Assembly (NCBI GenBank): GCA_024680915.1
Contig: JAILBN010000097.1
Location: forward strand, 41,699-105,698
Reading direction: 5' to 3'
DNA: 64,000 nt
Source of the DNA: Treponemataceae bacterium
Lineage (GTDB): Bacteria > Spirochaetota > Spirochaetia > Treponematales > Treponemataceae
A model generated the notes under the pieces. The model made no database searches, had not been told where the DNA came from, and saw nothing but the letters and a program-made list of their open reading frames with translations. Below are positions 25,087 through 33,134 of the stretch, one piece after another; position 1 is the stretch's first letter, and each line of letters opens with the position of its first letter. A program made the position numbers and the translations under genes.

Positions 25087-25224
25087 ACGAATGTAGTAGA
25101 GATAAGTAACAAGTGGAAAGGGGGTTCCTCCACGAAGCTTCTAGCAAGCCTTTTTCGTCGGTGGCTTCCCCTTGGAAGCTTGTTACTCAAACTCGTTATT
25201 TAATCCTTTTATAACTACATTCGT
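25087..25224 (+). repeat. Nested inverted-repeat element between binding protein and permease genes
   Basis: ACGAATGTAGT (25087-25097) is the exact complement of ACTACATTCGT (25214-25224). Inside, GTAACAAG pairs with CTTGTTAC and CCaCGAA with TTCGtcGG. The element begins 13 nt after the binding protein stop. It may act as a processing or stabilising structure that keeps binding-protein mRNA above permease mRNA, or may be a small mobile inverted-repeat element. Confidence 0.55.
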
Positions 25225-25301
25225 GAAATGAGTAAAAGACCTGTTTATAGATAAGCCGGTTTTACGGTCTGAGGTGTCAAAAGCAGTAAATAGTTGCGTA
25301 G

Positions 25302-25370
25302 CCGGAGTTTTGAAACGAGAAACCTCTGCACAAGCGAAGCGCGGAAGCCGTTTCTCGGAGCAAAATCCGG
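25302..25370 (+). repeat. Second inverted-repeat hairpin upstream of the permease gene
   Basis: CCGGAGTTTTG...CGAGAAAC (25302-25323) pairs with GTTTCTCG...CAAAATCCGG (25350-25370), an imperfect stem of about 21 bp. The loop contains AAGCGAAGCGCGGAAGCC. It resembles the element at 17366 (both have CGGAGTTT in the left arm). Confidence 0.5.
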
Positions 25371-25473
25371 AGAGAGCAGCTGTTTGTTGGTTGTGATATT
25401 TTGCTTCCTATCTGAATTATCTGTTCACAGTTCTTTTAGTGATTTCATAAAAAAATGCAAGGTGTGCGTAATT

Positions 25474-26460
25474 ATGAGAAAATTTATTGTTAGACGCTTG
25501 CTTATTTCCGTACTTATCCTCTTCTTTGTTGCGCTGATTATCTACGGAATTATGCGGTGTATGCCCACGAGCTTTATCGAGCAGCGTGCGATGACGCTTG
25601 CTTCCCGCCCAGGCTCCAAGTCCTATCAGGAGTGGCTGACGCAGTTCACGGCGGACTACGGTTTTGACTGCGGAATAATACAAGGCTTTTTCCGATGGGC
25701 TTCAAAGGCAATCCGGCTGGATTTCGGTGAAAGCTGGTACTTCAACCAGCCTGTTATAGAAAAATTCTCCAGTGTTATTTGGTATTCATTTGCTTTAAGT
25801 CTTGTAGCCTTTCTTTTGGAAATTGTCATAGCTATTCCCTCCGGCATCGCTGCTGCACGCAAGCAGTATTCGCGCACGGATTACGCCGTTACTGTGTTCG
25901 CTCTTATCGGTATTTCGCTGCCATCCTTTTTCTTTGCGACAATTCTGAAATGGATTTTCTCCGTCAAACTGAACTGGTTCGACCTATACGGTATCGCAAG
26001 CCGTGAGCACATGCAGCTTTCTCGTTTTGAGCAGATTCTAGATATTGCAAAGCATTTCGTGCTGCCGGCTATTACGCTGACAATAATAAGTGTCGGTTCT
26101 CTCATGCGTTTCACCCGCGCGAACATGCTGGAGGTTCTTAACAGCGACTACATCCGTACTGCACGGGCAAAAGGCGTTCCAGAAAAGCGAGTTATCCATC
26201 ACCATGCTTTCAGAAATACGCTTATCCCGATTGTTACCTTGCTCGGCGGCACTCTGCCTGGTCTTTTTAGCGGAGCAATGATAACGGAAACTCTCTTCCA
26301 GATTCCGGGAATTGGCTACACATCTTATATCGCAGTAAGACAGGGCGATATTCCCTTCGTGATGTTCTACATGGTATTCAGCGCAATGCTCATACTGCTC
26401 GGAAACATTATCACTGATATTCTGTACGCGGTCATTGATCCGCGGGTACGTGTCAATTAA
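25474..26460 (+). CDS. Peptide ABC transporter permease, DppB/OppB type
   Basis: A 328-residue inner-membrane permease. It starts MRKFIVRRLLISVLILFFVALIIYGIMRCMP, the usual first transmembrane helix. The ORF track extends 60 residues upstream through the repeat element, which is not credible. AAGGTG precedes the ATG at 25474. The coupling loop contains YIRTARAKGVPEKRVIHHHAFRNTLIP, the EAA-type motif that contacts the ATPases. It forms the channel with the next permease in a binding protein-permease-permease-ATPase-ATPase operon. Confidence 0.93.
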   Translation: MRKFIVRRLLISVLILFFVALIIYGIMRCMPTSFIEQRAMTLASRPGSKSYQEWLTQFTADYGFDCGIIQGFFRWASKAIRLDFGESWYFNQPVIEKFSSVIWYSFALSLVAFLLEIVIAIPSGIAAARKQYSRTDYAVTVFALIGISLPSFFFATILKWIFSVKLNWFDLYGIASREHMQLSRFEQILDIAKHFVLPAITLTIISVGSLMRFTRANMLEVLNSDYIRTARAKGVPEKRVIHHHAFRNTLIPIVTLLGGTLPGLFSGAMITETLFQIPGIGYTSYIAVRQGDIPFVMFYMVFSAMLILLGNIITDILYAVIDPRVRVN

Positions 26461-26470
26461 GGAATAAAAT

Positions 26471-28024
26471 ATGTCAGACAAAATGAATGAAACAAAAAAA
26501 CTTGATGATGCGACCCGCGTAAAGGTTTTGTCGCCGGGAATGCTTGTAGCGAAGCGCTTTTTCCGGAACAAGCTTGCGATCGTGGGCCTTGTAATCCTTG
26601 TGTGCATGTTCCTGTTCGCCTTTTTGGGCGGCCTTGTGATATCTTATTCAGAAACGGACGTCTTCTATACGACGGATGTGCTCAGAAAAGACTTTGCCGG
26701 ATGCGCATATATCACAGATTTTGAGTATGTTCCAAAACCCGGTACAAAAGTACCGTCAGATTTGCAGTCAAAGTTTATCCGCGCCTTAATGGGAAAAACT
26801 GTCCAAACTGAATTCGAAACCCGTGACGGCACAGCTATCGTGCTTGAATCTCCCGCTGAAAATATGTACATAGCCTACAGCTCAGAAGGCGGAAAGCTTT
26901 CCGAGCTGGCATTTTTCTGTAAATACGCCTTCTCCGCATATACAGAGGACGTAAGTTTTTCCTACGATTTCCAAAAAGAGGCACTTACTGCTCTCGGCCT
27001 TGGGCATGAATCTTTCACCGCTGACGGAGCCACCTACTCGATTGATGCATCAGGTGAAAACGCTGCCATGATAAAAACTTCTGAAGGAAAGAACTTCGCC
27101 TATGTTTCCAACCTTAAGATTAACTGCGTCATAAGCGGGCTTTTCATAACCCCTGACTTTAAAGAAAAGGCAACCATCTCCATTGCGGACGGCGCGGAGT
27201 CTTTTGACTACACGGATGCTGAAGGCGTAAAGGACACCTATCTTATTTTCAATAAAAACGGTGAGTACACCATTCAGAGATATCAGGAAACCCGCGTTAT
27301 GGATACCTACGCTGCCCCTTCCAGCGAGCATCCTGTGGGAACGGATTCCAACGGTATGGACTTGCTGGCCCGCCTTATGTTCGGTGGCCGCGTATCCCTC
27401 ACCATCGGATTTATCGTCGTTATAATCGAGCTTTTGATAGGTGTTGTTATCGGCGGTTTCTCCGGCTATTTCGGCGGCTGGATCGATACAATCCTCATGC
27501 GTGTCGTCGATATAATCTACTGTATTCCGTCTTTGCCCCTCTATCTTATACTGGGTTCCATAATGGACTACTTAAAAGCAAGCTCCGGCGTGCGTATGTT
27601 CGCCCTTTGCTGCGTATTAGGCCTTTTGGGCTGGGTAGGAATTGCGCGCATCGTCCGTGGTCAGATCCTTTCTTTCCGCGAGCAGGAATTTATGACAGCG
27701 GCAGAAGCAACTGGTATAAGTGTTCGCCGCCGCATTTTCAAGCATCTTATTCCCAACGTCGTTCCTCAGCTTGTGGTTTACGCCAGTATGGATATCGGTT
27801 CCATAATCCTTGTTGAATCAACGCTCAGCTTCTTGGGCCTGGGTATAAAATATCCGTCCGCAAGCTGGGGAAGTATCATAAACGCCGTAACAGACCCTTA
27901 CATAATGGCAAATTATCCCTTCGTGTGGGTTCCTGCAGGTTGTTTGATTCTTCTTACGGTTCTGGCTTTCAACTTTATTGGTGACGGATTACGCGACGCA
28001 TTTGATCCAAAAATGAAACGGTAG
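26471..28024 (+). CDS. Peptide ABC transporter permease, DppC/OppC type, with large extracytoplasmic insertion
   Basis: A 517-residue permease. The N-terminal segment (MLVAKRFFRNKLAIVGLVILVCMFLFAFLGG) and the C-terminal channel region from about residue 285 (HPVGTDSNGMDLLARLMFGGRVSLTIGF onward, with FMTAAEATGISVRRRIFKHLIPN as coupling motif) are standard. Between them lie about 210 extra residues, whereas a typical DppC of about 300 residues has only a short loop. The insert should face outside the membrane and may dock the enlarged binding protein. AAGGAA precedes the ATG, 10 nt after the previous stop. Confidence 0.92.
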   Translation: MSDKMNETKKLDDATRVKVLSPGMLVAKRFFRNKLAIVGLVILVCMFLFAFLGGLVISYSETDVFYTTDVLRKDFAGCAYITDFEYVPKPGTKVPSDLQSKFIRALMGKTVQTEFETRDGTAIVLESPAENMYIAYSSEGGKLSELAFFCKYAFSAYTEDVSFSYDFQKEALTALGLGHESFTADGATYSIDASGENAAMIKTSEGKNFAYVSNLKINCVISGLFITPDFKEKATISIADGAESFDYTDAEGVKDTYLIFNKNGEYTIQRYQETRVMDTYAAPSSEHPVGTDSNGMDLLARLMFGGRVSLTIGFIVVIIELLIGVVIGGFSGYFGGWIDTILMRVVDIIYCIPSLPLYLILGSIMDYLKASSGVRMFALCCVLGLLGWVGIARIVRGQILSFREQEFMTAAEATGISVRRRIFKHLIPNVVPQLVVYASMDIGSIILVESTLSFLGLGIKYPSASWGSIINAVTDPYIMANYPFVWVPAGCLILLTVLAFNFIGDGLRDAFDPKMKR

Positions 28025-28033
28025 GGTAGGGAA

Positions 28034-29182
28034 ATGGCAATCAAGAAAAAGAATGAGAATTATATATCTGCAAAGGAATCCCGCAGGATTTCAAAAGAGA
28101 ACAGAAAGATAACGGCGGCTATAGAGAAAAAGCGCAACCGCAAGTTTATACCGGAAAACGAGTATGTTACGGTTATGAAAAACCCTGACAACTGTGTCGA
28201 GTTTGACAATGTTCATACCTACTTTTTCACTGATATCGGTACGGTAAAGGCTGTGGACGGAGTTTCCTTCGAGGTTCCCCAGGGCAAGACCGTGGGTATA
28301 GTAGGAGAGTCCGGCTGCGGAAAGTCTGTTACCAGCCTTTCTTTGATGCAGCTCGTCCAGCGTCCCACAGGACAGACTGTTGAGGGCGAAATCCGCTTTA
28401 ACACCGGCGATAAAGTTTACAACATCGTCAACACGCCGACGCCTGTTATGCAGACCCTTCGCGGAAGCTATATGTCCATGATTTTCCAGGAGCCTATGAC
28501 CTCCCTGAACCCAGTCCTCAGGATTGGTGAGCAGGTTGATGAGGTGATTATCCTACATCATCCGGAGTATTCCAAGGAGGATGTCCGTAACAGAACCCTG
28601 GAGATGTTCGATAAGGTTGGAATAGCCAACAAAGAGGGTGTGTACAGAATGTATCCCCATGAGCTTTCCGGTGGTATGAGGCAGCGCATAATGATAGCCA
28701 TGGCCCTTGCCTGCGACCCCAGACTCATAATAGCCGATGAGCCTACCACAGCCCTGGACGTTACTATTCAGGCCCAGATTCTTGACCTTCTTAGAGGTCT
28801 TAAGGAAAAGATAAACAGCTCTATCATGCTCATAACTCATGATTTGGGTGTTGTAGCCGAAATGGCAGACTACGTCATAGTCATGTATGCGGGGCGGGTC
28901 GTAGAGAAGGGTACAGCCCGTGAGATATTCAAGGATCCCCGCCATCCTTACACCATAGGCCTTATGAATTCCAAGCCTGTGGTGGGCAAGCATGTGGATA
29001 AGCTTTACAGCATTCCAGGAAACGTTCCTAATCCTATTGAGATGCCTAATTACTGCTATTTCAAGGACAGGTGCGAGATGTGCGTCAAGGGCTGTGACGG
29101 AGAGTATCCCCAGGAGTATCATGTTTCACCGACTCATGTGGTCAGTTGTTACCGTTACCAGAATGAAGGAGTGGCAAAATGA
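28034..29182 (+). CDS. Peptide ABC transporter ATP-binding protein, DppD type
   Basis: A 382-residue ATPase of the oligopeptide/nickel class. Walker A is GESGCGKSV, the ABC signature LSGGMRQR, Walker B LIIADEPT, the switch histidine is in LITHDLG, and the C-terminal oligopeptide domain ends with CYFKDRCEMCVKGCDG, a cysteine cluster that binds [4Fe-4S] in some relatives. The first 50 residues form a basic extension not usual for DppD. It starts 9 nt after the permease and its stop overlaps the next start (ATGA), so the two ATPases are coupled. Confidence 0.93.
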   Translation: MAIKKKNENYISAKESRRISKENRKITAAIEKKRNRKFIPENEYVTVMKNPDNCVEFDNVHTYFFTDIGTVKAVDGVSFEVPQGKTVGIVGESGCGKSVTSLSLMQLVQRPTGQTVEGEIRFNTGDKVYNIVNTPTPVMQTLRGSYMSMIFQEPMTSLNPVLRIGEQVDEVIILHHPEYSKEDVRNRTLEMFDKVGIANKEGVYRMYPHELSGGMRQRIMIAMALACDPRLIIADEPTTALDVTIQAQILDLLRGLKEKINSSIMLITHDLGVVAEMADYVIVMYAGRVVEKGTAREIFKDPRHPYTIGLMNSKPVVGKHVDKLYSIPGNVPNPIEMPNYCYFKDRCEMCVKGCDGEYPQEYHVSPTHVVSCYRYQNEGVAK

Positions 29183-30189
29183 GCGGAAAAGCAGCAAAGC
29201 CTTATATAAATGACTTGGAAAGCCGTGACAATATACTTGAGGTCTCCCACCTTAAGAAATACTTTCCCATAAAGGGTGGGTTCTTCGGAGGTGTGACAGG
29301 CAATGTGAAGGCTGTGGATGATGTCTCCTTCTCTATAAAAAGAGGAACAACCATGGGGCTGGTAGGTGAGTCAGGCTGCGGAAAATCCACCACAGGCCGC
29401 TCAATACTGCGCCTTATAGGAAAAACCTCCGGTGATATTCTTTTCAACGGGAAAGAGGTTTATGCGGCCAATAAAAAAGAGCTTAGAGAGCTGCGGACGA
29501 AAATGCAGATAATCTTCCAGGACCCCTATTCATCCCTCTCTCCCAGAATGCCAATAGGTGAGATTATAGGTGAGGCTGTAAGGGAGCATGGCATCGTTCC
29601 TGTGTCCGAATATAACGACTATCTTTCAGGAATCATGAAGGACTGCGGTCTTATGGAGTATTACAAGGACAGATATCCCCATGAGTTCTCAGGCGGCCAG
29701 CGCCAGAGGATCTGTATAGCCCGTGCCCTTGCCCTGAACCCGGAGTTCATAGTCTGTGATGAGCCTGTCTCAGCCCTGGATGTGTCTATCCAGGCTCAGA
29801 TCATCAACCTTTTGTGGGAGCTGCAGGAAAAGAGAAAGCTTACCTATCTCTTTATATCCCATGATCTTTCCGTTGTTGAGCATATTTCTGACACTGTGGG
29901 TGTTATGTACTTGGGAGGCCTTGTGGAGACAGGGGCAACCAACGATATATTCGAGAATCCTCTCCATCCTTATACCCAGGCCCTGTTCAGCGCCATTCCT
30001 GTACCTGACCCGGATCTGAAAAAGGACCGGATTATTCTTCAGGGGGATATCCCCTCACCGGCAAATCCGCCGGCGGGCTGCAAGTTCCATACCCGCTGCA
30101 GTAAGTGCATGAAGATATGTAAGGAAGTGGCGCCTGAAACAAAGGACATGGGTAACGGCCATTTTGTTCGATGCCACCTCTACGACTAG
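29179..30189 (+). CDS. Peptide ABC transporter ATP-binding protein, DppF type
   Basis: A 336-residue partner ATPase. The N-terminal KKYFPIKGGFFG.V.G.VKAVDDVSF segment is characteristic of DppF/OppF. Walker A is GESGCGKST, the signature FSGGQRQR, Walker B FIVCDEPVSALD, and the H-loop FISHDLSV. The C-terminal CKFHTRCSKCMKIC carries clustered cysteines. It completes the transporter and would power uptake as a heterodimer with the preceding ATPase. Confidence 0.93.
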   Translation: MSGKAAKPYINDLESRDNILEVSHLKKYFPIKGGFFGGVTGNVKAVDDVSFSIKRGTTMGLVGESGCGKSTTGRSILRLIGKTSGDILFNGKEVYAANKKELRELRTKMQIIFQDPYSSLSPRMPIGEIIGEAVREHGIVPVSEYNDYLSGIMKDCGLMEYYKDRYPHEFSGGQRQRICIARALALNPEFIVCDEPVSALDVSIQAQIINLLWELQEKRKLTYLFISHDLSVVEHISDTVGVMYLGGLVETGATNDIFENPLHPYTQALFSAIPVPDPDLKKDRIILQGDIPSPANPPAGCKFHTRCSKCMKICKEVAPETKDMGNGHFVRCHLYD

Positions 30190-30210
30190 GGCGGAAATCT
30201 GAAGCTGGGG

Positions 30211-30314
30211 CTTGGCTGTTGCCGGGCCTTGCCCTAAGCCTGACGAAAACAACACCTGGTCTTGGCTGTTGACGGGCAGCACACACCGAAGCTGGGTAGG
30301 GGGAAGCCCCCTAT
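30211..30314. repeat. Short direct repeat and hairpin between convergent genes
   Basis: CTTGGCTGTTGCCGGGC (30211-30227) recurs at 30261-30277 with one change. A near-perfect palindrome TAGGGGG/CCCCCTA follows around 30296-30312. It could terminate the dpp transcript, although no T-run is present. Confidence 0.4.
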
Positions 30315-30331
30315 CCATAGCCCGCCACTTT

Positions 30332-32353
30332 TTACAAGCCTTTGAAAACAGGTATGTACTCGATTGGGGCTTTTACCGTCACTGTTCTTGCCCCTTCCAG
30401 CACCTCTCCAGTGTGGATATTCTCCCATTTTCCCTTAGGCAGGTAGACTGAACGTTCCCTTTCGCCCAAATGAAGCACCGGAGCCACAAGATATCTGCTG
30501 CCCAGCATATACTGATCCTTCAAAAGCCAGCAATGCTGGTCCTCGGGGAACTGGTAGAACATGGTTCTCATTACGGGGCTGCCCTTCTCTGAAGCTTCCT
30601 TCATCACCTCTGCCAAATATGGCTTTATCTTTTCCCTGAGTTTTATCTGCTCTGTCATTATTTTCTGGGCTTCTTCTCCGTAGGACCATATCTCGTTGTC
30701 CCGGCCTGTGAAAAGGTAGCCGCCACCGTAGCCCCTCTCCGGGTCTTTGTCCAGAGGGGGAATGTCGTGGGGGTCACGGTCGCCGTGCAGCCTCATCACC
30801 GGGGAGAAAGTACCGAACTGGAACCAGCGCAGCAGAAGCTCCTTGAAGGCCAGATCCTCCACATTTCCCCACATGAAGCCGCCTATGTCCGTGGTCCACC
30901 AGGGGATGCCAGCAAGGCCCATGTTCAGTCCTTCTGTTACTGAGTCGGCAAGACACTCCCAGGAGGACTGGATGTCGCCGTTCCATATTACCTGACTGTA
31001 TTTTTGGGAACCTACCCAGGCACAGCGCTCCAGATTGACGAAGTTCTTTTTACCGGCGGCTTTCATGCCCTCGTAGAAGGTCTGGCTGTAAAGCTTTGGG
31101 TAGATGTTGGAGCATTCCAGGGCACTCCCCAGCTGGTAGCGGTAGTTGCTGAAGTCGTATACATTATAGTCCGGCTCTGAGTTATCAAGCCAGAACATAT
31201 CTATTCCGTAATCGGCGTAATTTTTTTTGCAGATATTCCAAAGATATTCCCTGGCTTCGGGGTTAGTGGCGTCAAAGGTAAGACAGTCCCCGTTGAAGTC
31301 GTAGGTCTGGTTGGAGCCGGCCTCTGTCCTCACCAGGTAGCCCTTATCGAGCATTTCGTAGTAGTGGGAGCATTTTTTGTCCACGCTGGGCCATACTGAG
31401 ACCATAACCTTTGTGCCCATGGCATGAAGCTCATCGCACATAGCCTTGGGGTCGGGCCAGTATTCTTTGTCGAAGCACCAGTCCCCCTGCCTGGGCCAGT
31501 GGAAAAAGTCTATTACTATCACGTCCAGGTGGATGCCCAGCTCCTTGTATTTACGGGCTACGGTAAGGACTTCCTCCTGAGTGCGGTAGCGGAGCTTGCA
31601 CTGCCAGAAGCCCAGATAGTCCTCTGTTAGTACGGGAGCCCTACCTGTCACAGCCGTATAGTTTGCTACGATTTCTGCAGGACTGTCGCCGGCTGTTATC
31701 CAGTAGTCCATTTCCTGGGTGCACTCGGCTTTCCATTCCGTCATGTTTTTGGCGAAGCTGACCTGTCCTACGGCAGGATTGTTCCAGAGAAAACCGTAGC
31801 CCAGGGAGGAAAGGGCGAAGGGAATGGAAATCTGGCTGTTGCGCTGTACAAGCTCGAGGGAGCAGCCTTTCATATCAAGGTAGGGGATAGGGTACTGTCC
31901 CATACCGAAAATCTTCTCGTCGTCATTGGCTTCAAAGCGTACAGTAAGCTTGTAGGCTCCTCCGGGAATACCCTTGAATTCCCTGGCCGTCACCTTAGTG
32001 CAGCAGGAATGCTTTGTGGCCTGGGAATCATAACAGCGGAAATGCTCCTGCAAAATGAGCTTATCCCCTTTGTAAAAGGAAAGAAAGCCGTTTTGGCTGA
32101 TGCAGGCTTTTATCCTGCCATTGGTGATGACCCCGCAGCTTGAGAGAGGATTCTGCTTTGTCTCTCCCTTACCATCGGGCAGCCTTATCTCTGCTTTTAT
32201 TTCTTCTACAGGCTCCGTCAGTCCATGAAGTTTTTCACGGAAAGTCGGGTTCAGCGTGGATCTTATACGAAGGCTGTCCTTTCCCCAGGCTTCTATCCTG
32301 AGACTTTCGTTACCTTTTTTCAGGATGATAGCATTGTCTTCGATTTTCAGCAT
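30332..32353 (-). CDS. Glycoside hydrolase family 31 enzyme (alpha-glucosidase/alpha-xylosidase)
   Basis: A 673-residue retaining glycosidase. The catalytic nucleophile lies in MFWLDNSEPD (about residue 390) and the acid/base in WNGDIQSSWE (about 460). Other GH31 landmarks are FGMGQYP, VIVIDFFHWP and FGTFSPVMRLHGDRDPHD. No signal peptide is present, so it acts on imported oligosaccharides. AAGGAG 6 nt before the ATG at 32353 sets the start; the ORF track begins at a TTG eight residues earlier. Xyloglucan or isoprimeverose-type sugars are possible substrates, but motifs alone do not separate alpha-xylosidase from alpha-glucosidase. Confidence 0.92.
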   Translation of the reverse strand: MLKIEDNAIILKKGNESLRIEAWGKDSLRIRSTLNPTFREKLHGLTEPVEEIKAEIRLPDGKGETKQNPLSSCGVITNGRIKACISQNGFLSFYKGDKLILQEHFRCYDSQATKHSCCTKVTAREFKGIPGGAYKLTVRFEANDDEKIFGMGQYPIPYLDMKGCSLELVQRNSQISIPFALSSLGYGFLWNNPAVGQVSFAKNMTEWKAECTQEMDYWITAGDSPAEIVANYTAVTGRAPVLTEDYLGFWQCKLRYRTQEEVLTVARKYKELGIHLDVIVIDFFHWPRQGDWCFDKEYWPDPKAMCDELHAMGTKVMVSVWPSVDKKCSHYYEMLDKGYLVRTEAGSNQTYDFNGDCLTFDATNPEAREYLWNICKKNYADYGIDMFWLDNSEPDYNVYDFSNYRYQLGSALECSNIYPKLYSQTFYEGMKAAGKKNFVNLERCAWVGSQKYSQVIWNGDIQSSWECLADSVTEGLNMGLAGIPWWTTDIGGFMWGNVEDLAFKELLLRWFQFGTFSPVMRLHGDRDPHDIPPLDKDPERGYGGGYLFTGRDNEIWSYGEEAQKIMTEQIKLREKIKPYLAEVMKEASEKGSPVMRTMFYQFPEDQHCWLLKDQYMLGSRYLVAPVLHLGERERSVYLPKGKWENIHTGEVLEGARTVTVKAPIEYIPVFKGL

Positions 32354-32432
32354 GGTCTGCTCCTTTTTGCCCGGCAAGCTCCGCCGGCTTTTGCGCGCCC
32401 CGATTCGTCAGCGGTCTGCGCCTTCTGCGTCT

Positions 32433-32469
32433 TTAAAAAAAAGCCCCGTGAAAAACATTTCCGGGGCTT
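32433..32469 (-). terminator. Terminator of the plsC-like/earP/efp operon
   Basis: The stem AAGCCCCG/CGGGGCTT (32441-32448 with 32462-32469) is preceded on the plus strand by a run of A, giving a T-tract on the minus strand. Confidence 0.85.
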
Positions 32470-32501
32470 GCACTATAAGTTTCCAGCAAAGATGAATTGT
32501 C

Positions 32502-33068
32502 TTATTTTGCCCGTTCTACGAATGTTCCGTCACGAGTATCTACGACGATTTTCTCATCGGTGTTGCAGAACAAAGGAACGGAGATTTCGATGCCTGTATC
32601 CAGAGTGGCTGGCTTTGTGGTCTTGCCGCTGGTGTCGCCCTTTACGCCAGGCTCACAGTATGTGATAGTGCGTACGACATTTATCGGGAGCTTTATACCG
32701 ACAGCTTTTCCTTCATAGAATGTGATATCAACGTCGATATCATCATCTGGTGTCACATAGCCGGCATTGTCACCTATATCGTCCTTAGGAAGCTCGAACT
32801 GCTCATAAGTCTCCTGGTCCATGAATACGTATGTATCCCCGTCGATGTAGGAAAGACGTGTCTTGTGGAACTCCAGATCAACCTCATCGAATTTTTCTCC
32901 AGAATCAAGACCAAGATCCATTGTCTGACCTGTGACGATATTCTTTACACGTAATTTACTTACCTGACCACCACGTCCTGAGCGGACTCCGAGAAAACGC
33001 TGTACTATAAGGGGGGAACCTTCGTACATGAATGCGGTTCCTACTTTTAATTGTGATGTTGCTAACAT
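32502..33068 (-). CDS. efp: Elongation factor P, arginine-type
   Basis: A 188-residue EF-P that relieves ribosome stalling at polyproline stretches. Its three beta-barrel domains are complete, from MLATSQLKVGTAFMYEGSP to NTDEKIVVDTRDGTFVERA. The tip loop reads RSGRGGQ and places an arginine at residue 32. That is the position glycosylated with rhamnose in Pseudomonas-type EF-P, rather than the lysine of the E. coli type. The gene directly upstream encodes the matching rhamnosyltransferase EarP. The ORF track starts three residues early at a TTG; CAGGAG lies 9 nt before the ATG at 33068. Confidence 0.96.
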   Translation of the reverse strand: MLATSQLKVGTAFMYEGSPLIVQRFLGVRSGRGGQVSKLRVKNIVTGQTMDLGLDSGEKFDEVDLEFHKTRLSYIDGDTYVFMDQETYEQFELPKDDIGDNAGYVTPDDDIDVDITFYEGKAVGIKLPINVVRTITYCEPGVKGDTSGKTTKPATLDTGIEISVPLFCNTDEKIVVDTRDGTFVERAK

Positions 33069-33134
33069 TTCAATCAACTCCTGATATGCTAAATGAGTTT
33101 TTATGTCCTAAATAAATCTAGACCTTTCTGTATT

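Noticed and set aside
26038-26607. 189-residue minus-strand ORF across the two permease genes
   Set aside because: Antisense shadow of conserved permease sequence.
32225-32665. Plus-strand ORF of 146 residues over the GH31 start and efp
   Set aside because: Opposite strand to two well-supported genes and spanning their terminator.
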